Shown here: positions 54,951 through 60,538 of the stretch, piece by piece
Position numbering within the stretch: position 1 is the stretch's first letter
How the letters are laid out: each line of letters begins with the position of its first letter
Assembly (NCBI GenBank): GCA_947170725.1
Contig: CAMVUM010000019.1
Span: forward strand, 1-60,538
DNA from: an uncultured Prevotella sp.
GTDB taxonomy: Bacteria > Bacteroidota > Bacteroidia > Bacteroidales > Bacteroidaceae
Length of the DNA stretch: 60,538 nucleotides
Direction of reading: 5' to 3'
Translations under genes and position numbers: made by a program
The notes under the pieces: model-generated
Seen by the model: the letters and a program-made list of their open reading frames with translations, nothing else
What the model was told of the DNA's origin: nothing
The model's database searches: none

Positions 54951-57098
54951 ATGAGAAAGAATTTTAAAGACATAGATATATATGCCGGTATAAAGGCAGC
55001 CGACGGCGCCGACTGGCAGAAGGCTAACGGCATTGCTCCCAACTGGAAGACTCCGGAGCACATTGAGGTTAAGTCCGTTTACACTAAAGAGGACCTTGAA
55101 GGCATGGAACACCTCGACTTCACAGCCGGTATCCCGCCGTTCCTGCGTGGTCCGTACTCGATGATGTATCCGTTCCGCCCGTGGACCATCCGACAGTATG
55201 CCGGATTCTCTACGGCCGAGGAATCCAACGCGTTCTACCGCCGCAACCTCGCTTCGGGACAGAAGGGTCTGTCCGTTGCGTTCGACCTTCCGACACACCG
55301 CGGCTACGACCCCGACAACGAGCGTGTGGTCGGTGACGTGGGCAAGGCCGGAGTGTCCATCTGCAACGAGGAGAACATGAAGGTGCTCTTCGACGGAATC
55401 CCATTGAACAAGATGTCGGTATCAATGACCATGAACGGAGCCGTGCTCCCCATTCTCGCCTTCTATATCGTGGCCGGACTGGAGCAGGGAGCCAAGCTCG
55501 AAGAGATGGCCGGAACGATTCAGAACGACATTCTGAAGGAGTTCATGGTGCGCAACACCTATATCTATCCGCCAGCCTTCTCAATGAAGATCATTGCCGA
55601 CATCTTCGAGTACACATCGCAGAACATGCCGAAGTTCAACTCGATTTCAATCTCCGGTTATCACATGCAGGAGGCCGGTGCCACTGCCGACATCGAGTTG
55701 GCATACACCTTGGCCGACGGTATGGACTACATTCGTGCCGGTGTGAACGCCGGAATCGACATTGACGCCTTCGCACCGCGTCTGTCGTTCTTCTGGGCCA
55801 TCGGCGTTAACCACTTCATGGAGATTGCCAAGATGCGCGCCGGCCGTCTGCTGTGGGCAAAGATTGTGAAGAGTTTTGGCGCAAAGAACCCGAAGTCGCT
55901 CGCTCTGCGCACACACTCGCAGACATCGGGATGGTCGCTCACCGAGCAGGACCCGTTCAACAACGTGGGACGTACCTGTATCGAGGCCATGGCAGCAGTG
56001 CTCGGACACACCCAGTCGCTGCACACCAATGCGCTTGATGAAGCTATCGCACTGCCTACCGACTTTTCCGCGCGTATTGCCCGCAACACCCAGATATACA
56101 TCCAGAACGAGACCAAAGTCTGCAAGCATATTGACCCGTGGGCTGGTTCCTACTATGTGGAGACGCTGACCAACGAGCTGGTTCACAAGGCATGGGAGCA
56201 CATTCAGGAGATTGAGAAGCTCGGCGGTATGGCCAAGGCCATCGAGACCGGCGTGCCCAAGATGCGCATTGAGGAGGCTGCTGCCCGCACTCAGGCCCGC
56301 ATCGACTCCGGCGTACAGACAATCGTCGGTACGAACAAGTATCGTCTTGACCACGAGGACCCCATCGACATTCTCGAAGTGGACAACACCGCCGTGCGCA
56401 AGCAGCAGGAGGAGAGTCTTGCCGCCGTTCGCGCGTCGCGTGACGAGGAGGCTTGCCGCAAGGCGCTGGCCGACTTGACGGAGTGCGTCCGTACTGGCGA
56501 AGGCAACTTGCTGGCTCACGCTATTGAGTGCGCCAAGCTGCGTTGCACATTGGGAGAGATAAGTGACGCCTGCGAGGAAATCGTGGGACGTTATAAGGCT
56601 GTAATCAGAACTATTTCAGGCGTGTATTCATCAGAAAGCAAGAATGACAAGGACTTCGAGCTGGCATGCCAGCTGACGGAGGAGTTCGCCAAGAAGGAGG
56701 GCCGTCGCCCGCGTATCTTCGTGGCAAAGATGGGACAGGACGGTCACGACCGCGGTGCAAAGGTTGTCGCAACAGGTTATGCCGACTGCGGTTTCGACGT
56801 AGACATGGGGCCGCTCTTCCAGACTCCGGCCGAAGCAGCGCGTGAGGCAGTGGAGAACGATGTTCATGTAGTGGGCGTATCGTCGCTTGCCGCAGGTCAC
56901 AAGACACTCGTTCCGCAGCTCATCGAAGAGCTGAAGAAAGCCGGACGCGAGGACATCATGGTCATTGCCGGTGGTGTGATTCCCGCTCAGGACTACGACT
57001 TCCTCTATCAGGCGGGCGTTGCAGCAATCTTCGGCCCAGGCACATCGGTTGCAAAGGCTGCCGTCGAAATGATGAAGATATTGCTCGATAAGGAGTAA
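54951..57098 (+). CDS. mutB: Methylmalonyl-CoA mutase large subunit
   Basis: Catalytic, adenosylcobalamin-dependent subunit. Substrate-barrel motifs include [20 protein letters not shown] and [33 protein letters not shown] and [20 protein letters not shown]. The C-terminal cobalamin-binding domain opens [20 protein letters not shown], with the cobalt-ligating histidine in DGHDRG near residue 600, then [20 protein letters not shown] and [19 protein letters not shown]. 715 residues is normal. Together with the sodium-pump decarboxylase genes it makes the succinate-to-propionate branch; the epimerase is not in the window. Confidence 0.97.
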   Translation: MRKNFKDIDIYAGIKAADGADWQKANGIAPNWKTPEHIEVKSVYTKEDLEGMEHLDFTAGIPPFLRGPYSMMYPFRPWTIRQYAGFSTAEESNAFYRRNLASGQKGLSVAFDLPTHRGYDPDNERVVGDVGKAGVSICNEENMKVLFDGIPLNKMSVSMTMNGAVLPILAFYIVAGLEQGAKLEEMAGTIQNDILKEFMVRNTYIYPPAFSMKIIADIFEYTSQNMPKFNSISISGYHMQEAGATADIELAYTLADGMDYIRAGVNAGIDIDAFAPRLSFFWAIGVNHFMEIAKMRAGRLLWAKIVKSFGAKNPKSLALRTHSQTSGWSLTEQDPFNNVGRTCIEAMAAVLGHTQSLHTNALDEAIALPTDFSARIARNTQIYIQNETKVCKHIDPWAGSYYVETLTNELVHKAWEHIQEIEKLGGMAKAIETGVPKMRIEEAAARTQARIDSGVQTIVGTNKYRLDHEDPIDILEVDNTAVRKQQEESLAAVRASRDEEACRKALADLTECVRTGEGNLLAHAIECAKLRCTLGEISDACEEIVGRYKAVIRTISGVYSSESKNDKDFELACQLTEEFAKKEGRRPRIFVAKMGQDGHDRGAKVVATGYADCGFDVDMGPLFQTPAEAAREAVENDVHVVGVSSLAAGHKTLVPQLIEELKKAGREDIMVIAGGVIPAQDYDFLYQAGVAAIFGPGTSVAKAAVEMMKILLDKE

Positions 57099-57118
57099 TT
57101 CTCTTTCAAAGAGATAGA

Positions 57119-57216
57119 AGAAGATAGAAGGAGAGAGAGGGAGATAAAGGACGTATGTCTTGTTGCCAGAACGAAGACTATTTTCCTTTATCTCCCTCTC
57201 TCTCCTTCTATCTTCT
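57119..57216. terminator. Bidirectional terminator with 33-base perfect purine/pyrimidine stem
   Basis: Arms 57119-57151 (all but two positions purine) and 57184-57216 (pyrimidine) are perfect 33-base inverted repeats with a 32-base loop. A further pyrimidine-rich tail runs to 57250. It separates the convergent mutB and Cof genes. Confidence 0.75.
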
Positions 57217-57254
57217 CCTATCTTCTTATATATCTCCCTCTCTCTTCTTTATTA

Positions 57255-58040
57255 TCAAATAACGTTGAAATGGCGTAGGGCGTTCATGATGCCGTCGTCA
57301 TCGACCGACGTTGTTATATAGTCGGCCACGGCTTTCACGTTGTCGCCGCCATTTCCCATGGCCACACCAATGCCGGCACGGCGGATTATGGATATGTCGT
57401 TGCCACCGTCACCGAAGGCCATTGTCTCCGAGATGTCAAGACCGAGATGACGGGTCATTGCCGCGAGACCCTTGCCCTTGTCAGCCCCGTCGGCCGTAAT
57501 GTCCGTGAAAGCCGGATGCCACCGTCCGGAAACGCATCCGATGACACGTGGCATGAGCCTCTGCTCCTGTTCCGGAGAGCAGAACGCCGTCACCTGCAGC
57601 ACCTTTCCGGCGAGCACTTCGTCTGCCGGGCGGTCAATGTCGAGGTTGCTCACGTTGAGTTCACCGCGGAAGATGCGGTCTACAATCTCGCGGGCGTTGC
57701 CATAGACGGCTATGCCATGGTCGCCGGCCACGATACACGGGTAGCCTTCAGCGATGGCGTCAGCCGTCAGTGTCAGCACATCGGCCGTTGGGATGGGAGT
57801 GCTGCATACTTCCTTGTCACCCACGAAACAGTAGGCCCCGTTGGTCGTGATGTATCCGTCAACGAGGTGTTCAATGGCCCCGATGTTGTTGATAATCTGT
57901 ATTGGACGTCCGGTGGAGATGAAAATCTTCACTCCTCGCGCCTTGGCAGCTTCGAGCGCTTCTACAGTCGACAGCGGAATCTCATGGGTCTTGAGGCTGC
58001 ACAGCGTGCCGTCGATGTCGAAAAACAAACTTTTAATCAT
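57255..58040 (-). CDS. Cof-type HAD-IIB phosphatase
   Basis: A sugar-phosphate or nucleotide phosphatase of the Cof/YidA group. Motif I is LFFDIDGTLCSLKTHEIPLS (nucleophile Asp), motif II ISTGRPI, motif III with ADKGKGLAAMTRHLGLDISE (Lys) and motif IV MAFGDGGNDISIIRRAGIGV. The mid-part is a C2-type cap. 261 residues is normal. Substrate not predictable. It is the last core-type gene before the AT-rich accessory region. Confidence 0.9.
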   Translation of the reverse strand: MIKSLFFDIDGTLCSLKTHEIPLSTVEALEAAKARGVKIFISTGRPIQIINNIGAIEHLVDGYITTNGAYCFVGDKEVCSTPIPTADVLTLTADAIAEGYPCIVAGDHGIAVYGNAREIVDRIFRGELNVSNLDIDRPADEVLAGKVLQVTAFCSPEQEQRLMPRVIGCVSGRWHPAFTDITADGADKGKGLAAMTRHLGLDISETMAFGDGGNDISIIRRAGIGVAMGNGGDNVKAVADYITTSVDDDGIMNALRHFNVI

Positions 58041-58066
58041 CGTAATTACAATTAAATTTCGTCATG

Positions 58067-58074
58067 CAAAGTTA
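58067..58074 (-). promoter_or_regulatory. Promoter -7 element for the Cof gene
   Basis: Minus-strand TAACTTTG about 27 bases before the start at 58040. Confidence 0.6.
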
Positions 58075-58123
58075 CTACACAAAAGTGAAATGCGGAAAGA
58101 TATAGCGATATAATTGAGTTGCA

Positions 58124-58399
58124 ATGGTTTCAGTCGGGCTTTCGATTGTTTGTGAAGCCATAGCAATCACCGCTGAAGCCAAATCAGAACGTCGCTACGT
58201 TACACTTGTCCGTAACCATGCCCAAAAGCTGATGCTGTTCGTCAAAACGGAGTTGCTGGGCACGCCGCCTCTGTCGGAAACGGAGGAGAAAGCAAAGATG
58301 CTTATCGCCACCGGTTACGCACGGAAAATGGCACTCTATATGTGTATGATAGACCCCAATCACGAAGACCACCCTGATAATAAGATGTATGAAACTTAG
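58124..58399 (+). pseudogene. Fragment of a large conjugative-element SNF2-type helicase/methylase
   Basis: A 91-residue frame whose second half reads [20 protein letters not shown] then [17 protein letters not shown]. This matches my memory of an internal piece of the very large DEAD/SNF2 helicase-methylase proteins carried by Bacteroidetes conjugative elements (KMLIATDYARKMSLDMRM...DHPDNKASHC). The piece is cut at both sides, and relatives are over 1500 residues long. It would therefore be a relic of a past mobile-element insertion at the border of the accessory region. The first half could not be assigned. Confidence moderate, since it rests on recalled sequence. Confidence 0.5.
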
Positions 58400-58503
58400 G
58401 ATTGTCATTCGAGCAATCGTTCTTGAGAGGTCTTGACATACAGCGGCTTGCAATGGAACTGCGTTTCATTTATTCGTTGCTTAAAGCCTGAGATGTAAAA
58501 AAT

Positions 58504-58734
58504 ATGAGCGGTTTGTGTTGTCAACCCGCTTTTTTAAATGTGTTAAAACAAGTAGAGTGGTTTGTTTTAACGGATTATTTCGCTAATTTTGAAATCTTGA
58601 AATCATTACCGAAATTTATGGTTCGGATTCAGAAACAGCAAGGCGGCATGGCCCTGTACAAAGGTTATCTATTAGAGATTAGGAAATGTACTCGCATGGT
58701 GATGTTTCCCGAAGCAAACAACACCGCAAGGTGA
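58504..58734 (+). CDS. Unrecognised 76-residue open frame
   Basis: An open frame beginning MSGLCCQPAFLNVLKQVEWF and ending PEANNTAR, in the gap between the helicase fragment and the DMP19 gene. No domain, promoter or start signal is evident, and it may be another mobile-element remnant. The rest of 58400-58771 has no further gene; there is an AT-rich stretch before the DMP19 start. Confidence 0.25.
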   Translation: MSGLCCQPAFLNVLKQVEWFVLTDYFANFEILKSLPKFMVRIQKQQGGMALYKGYLLEIRKCTRMVMFPEANNTAR

Positions 58735-58771
58735 TCTTATTAATACATTATCTATAACAAAAGCAATAAGA

Positions 58772-59224
58772 ATGGAAAATTTAGAACAATATTGGGAGCA
58801 ATCATTTTCCCCTATTGGACGTAAGTTTGCAGAAATTCGTCCCAATTATCAAGATATGGTGGAAACAGACAGTATGGTCGCCGCATTATATTGGCTGGAA
58901 CTTGAAATGTACAATGGTGGATTTCTTCAATTCTTCTGTAATTGGGGATATGATGCTTACTTGCTTGCAATCAAAGGACTGGGAGCAATTAACGCAACAG
59001 ATACAAAACAACTTCTTATGCAGGCATACGGCATCATCCAAAGATTGGAAAATGATAGCCAATTACAAGAGCTATGGGATATTCCCAATCATTTGACAGA
59101 GAACGAAATCACCAAGTTGAATGAAATAGACGAGGAATATTGGGAAGATAAGGAAAATATTATGCGGCTTATGCTTCTAAAATTCCATTCTGATTCAGTT
59201 GAAAATATAGATAACGAAGCGTGA
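58772..59224 (+). CDS. DMP19/DUF4375-family protein, probable immunity protein
   Basis: A 150-residue acidic soluble protein. The core WLELEMYNGGFLQFFCNWGY near residue 43 is the signature of the DMP19 (DNA-mimic) / DUF4375 family, whose usual form is V-x-NGGFxQFF. Family members occur as immunity genes in polymorphic-toxin and interbacterial-defence loci. The surrounding low-GC cassettes, each a small orphan gene, fit that role, with no toxin gene beside it in this window. The stop overlaps nothing, and a spacer of about 59 bases with a conserved hairpin motif leads to the next gene. Confidence 0.8.
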   Translation: MENLEQYWEQSFSPIGRKFAEIRPNYQDMVETDSMVAALYWLELEMYNGGFLQFFCNWGYDAYLLAIKGLGAINATDTKQLLMQAYGIIQRLENDSQLQELWDIPNHLTENEITKLNEIDEEYWEDKENIMRLMLLKFHSDSVENIDNEA

Positions 59225-59262
59225 TAACGCTTGACAGTGTTCCCCGCTTAGCCATTAGCTGC
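59217..59262 (+). repeat. Inter-cassette spacer 1
   Basis: A short hairpin (AAGCG/CGCTT at 59217-59232) followed by GTTCCCCGCTTAGCCATTAG, then CTGC (59239-59262). The second block aligns with the spacer at 60409-60431 (GTTCCCTGCTAACCATTAGT then AGC) with one gap and few mismatches. Confidence 0.65.
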
Positions 59263-59283
59263 AAAACAAAAAATAAAAGTAGT

Positions 59284-59898
59284 ATGGAAGAAGAAAAAAA
59301 CATGACAGGATGGAATGCAATAACAGACACATTCCTAAAACTATATCCAAAGCAAATGGAACCACTACATTTCGCTCCATTGTTTTCATACAGATTTGGA
59401 GGAGATCCGTTAGATAATATAAATGTGTATGAAAGTGACGATTTCTTCCATTTTGTATCTTACGGATTGTCTGAACTTTATGAAAAAGAATCCGAAGATA
59501 AGGAATATAGCGGTTACGGTTTTGAATTTACTTTGAAACTAAAAAAATCGTCTTTGAACAATGTCCAAAATGAGTTAGAATGTGTTTGTGGCATCTTACA
59601 ATCCTTGGCAGGAGAAACGTTCTCAAATGGTTCTATATTCCAACCTTTTGAATATATCTATACTGGTCAAACGAATGGAATTGACTCAGAAGGATTGTCT
59701 GAATTAACAGGTTTCGTTACCATTCTTGATGAAGCTGGAGAAATTACAACCCCAAATGGAAAACTCCAATTTGTCCAATTGGTTGGTGTAACTAATAATG
59801 AACTTCAACAAATAATGGACAAACGATTAACTGTTCAAGAATTAATAACTCAATTAGGGCATTCCATAACTGATTATAAAAGAGGAAGTATAGTGTAA
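59284..59898 (+). CDS. Suppressor-of-fused (SUFU) domain protein, probable immunity protein
   Basis: A 204-residue soluble protein of the bacterial SUFU family. Seen are WNAITDTFLKLYPKQMEPLH, FSYRFGGDPLDNINVYESDD with the G-G-x-DPLD turn, and FHFVSYGLSELYEKE, then FEFTLKLKK. These are the usual SUFU blocks. Such proteins are immunity proteins in polymorphic-toxin systems. I start at ATG 59284 because the upstream open frame begins in the spacer. Low GC and orphan status match the neighbouring DMP19 gene. No toxin partner lies in the window. Confidence 0.8.
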   Translation: MEEEKNMTGWNAITDTFLKLYPKQMEPLHFAPLFSYRFGGDPLDNINVYESDDFFHFVSYGLSELYEKESEDKEYSGYGFEFTLKLKKSSLNNVQNELECVCGILQSLAGETFSNGSIFQPFEYIYTGQTNGIDSEGLSELTGFVTILDEAGEITTPNGKLQFVQLVGVTNNELQQIMDKRLTVQELITQLGHSITDYKRGSIV

Positions 59899-59930
59899 CA
59901 AGCAGCTAACAAGCACCTGTGCCACCTAAC

Positions 59931-59952
59931 GGCGGCAAGCTGCCGCCCATTA
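59931..59952 (+). repeat. Inter-cassette spacer 2
   Basis: GGCGGCA/TGCCGCC hairpin with a 3-base loop, then CCATTAAC. It shares the hairpin-plus-CCATTA layout of the other two spacers. A nearby CAGCTAAC and CCTAAC occur just upstream. Confidence 0.55.
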
Positions 59953-59973
59953 ACATCAATAACACTAATAAGT

Positions 59974-60366
59974 ATGAGAACGAAAATTTATTTAAGAACG
60001 CTGCTGATAGCCTTTGTTACCATATTGGGGCTGACAGCTTGCATGAATGAAGATGAGCCAAAGGACATCACAAAAGAAGTAACGATGTATGTTTCTTCTG
60101 AAACTGGAATTATGTATGATTTATTTGATTCGGAAGGAGAATTTCCGATAGAATGTATGCTCGTCAAGGAGCAGGGAGAGGATGAATATCGTCCTTTGGC
60201 ATTCTGCGGTATTCAGGGCTTCGAATATGAGAAAGGCTATGAATACGATTTGCGTGTCAATAAGACAACTTTGGCAAATCCACCAGCAGACGGTAGCATA
60301 TACAAATATCAGCTTGTTCGGGTCGTAGAGAAAAGACAGGTCGGTAACCCAAACGAAGCTGAATAA
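59974..60366 (+). CDS. DUF4377-like lipoprotein
   Basis: A 130-residue lipoprotein with a signal and lipobox (LGLTAC, Cys near 23). The mature part reads VTMYVSSETGIMYDL, then PLAFCGIQGFEYEKGYEYDL and RVNKTTLANPPADGSIYKYQ, matching the DUF4377 pattern (I-x-GF-x-YE-x-GYEY-x-L-x-V then NPPADGS). Function unknown; related proteins occur as small surface lipoproteins in Bacteroidetes. It sits in the cassette array with its own spacer on either side. Confidence 0.7.
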   Translation: MRTKIYLRTLLIAFVTILGLTACMNEDEPKDITKEVTMYVSSETGIMYDLFDSEGEFPIECMLVKEQGEDEYRPLAFCGIQGFEYEKGYEYDLRVNKTTLANPPADGSIYKYQLVRVVEKRQVGNPNEAE

Positions 60367-60390
60367 TGCGTACAATATGATGTTAACGAA

Positions 60391-60431
60391 GCAGGGTAAC
60401 GGCAAGCCGTTCCCTGCTAACCATTAGTAGC
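60391..60431 (+). repeat. Inter-cassette spacer 3
   Basis: GCAGGG-T-AACGGC/GCCGTTCCCTGC hairpin (60391-60417, one bulged T) directly followed by TAACCATTAGTAGC. The right half matches spacer 1. Confidence 0.7.
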
Positions 60432-60452
60432 GAATTAAAAACAAGATATACA

Positions 60453-60538
60453 ATGGAAAAAGTAGTTGAAAAATATGTAGATGAATGTTTGGGCTTTGTG
60501 CAAGAACATAGAGAATACCTTATGTATGTTTCTTCTTA
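60453..60538 (+). CDS. Start of another cassette gene, cut by the window end
   Basis: ATG at 60453 opens a frame beginning MEKVVEKYVDECLGFVQEHR that runs to the end of the window. It is a short helical start with no family I recognise. Low GC and the spacer before it mark it as a further cassette. Confidence 0.6.
   Translation, partial: MEKVVEKYVDECLGFVQEHREYLMYVSS

Noticed and set aside
59217..60431. True integron attC sites in the cassette spacers
   Set aside because: The core R-Y-Y-Y-AAC and GTT-R-R-R-Y boxes do not fit cleanly; only hairpin and CCATTA sharing is supported.

Overview
The window looks like a chromosomal segment of an anaerobic member of the Bacteroidales, most likely a Prevotellaceae relative. 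Evidence: many promoters fit the Bacteroidetes sigma consensus (TAnnTTTG at -7, often TTTG about 20 bases further upstream), Shine-Dalgarno sequences are weak or absent, and the gene content fits an anaerobic succinate/propionate fermenter (NrdDG, methylmalonyl-CoA mutase, sodium-pumping decarboxylase subunits, RNase Y, ROK glucokinase). I see no rRNA, tRNA, intact insertion sequence or CRISPR array.

Layout. 0.1-5.6 kb: part of a surface polysaccharide locus (two glycosyltransferases, an acetyltransferase, an Alg14/Alg13-like pair, a nucleotidyltransferase), with a decayed AAA ATPase gene and a 33-base-period repeat array. 5.8-9.2 kb: a superfamily II helicase with WG-like repeats and a lipoprotein. 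9.4-19.4 kb: a mostly minus-strand housekeeping block (rny, zapA, coiled-coil partner, rpe, a 42-residue protein, fmt, ClC channel, tsaC, prfC, DUF4924, LysE). 20-29.4 kb: glucokinase, an ECF sigma factor, a candidate small RNA, a fused sugar kinase/uridylyltransferase, a HAD phosphatase, Wzc-like kinase, rfbA and a conserved unknown. 29.6-34.3 kb: a cobalamin riboswitch with no obvious target gene, murF and ligA. 34.4-41.6 kb: ccsBA, di-haem oxidoreductase, imelysin and porin, probably an iron/haem envelope module. 41.8-46.8 kb: a hemerythrin-LuxR regulator, nrdD, nrdG and manA. 47.0-57.1 kb: a second LuxR regulator, sodium-pump decarboxylase subunits, an AspT-type transporter and, divergently, both methylmalonyl-CoA mutase subunits. 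57.3-60.5 kb: a Cof phosphatase, then AT-rich accessory DNA with a mobile-element helicase remnant and small cassettes (DMP19, SUFU, DUF4377 lipoprotein, a partial gene) separated by related hairpin spacers.

How it fits together. MutA/MutB convert succinyl-CoA to methylmalonyl-CoA, and the decarboxylase (its alpha subunit is not here) would release propionyl-CoA while exporting sodium. This needs B12, which makes the orphan B12 riboswitch notable. The non-coding DNA is rich in structure: three copies of a 105-base foldback repeat, two copies of a second structured repeat, long perfect stem terminators at all six convergent gene junctions, and the accessory cassette array at the right end, which resembles immunity-gene arrays of the interbacterial-defence type.
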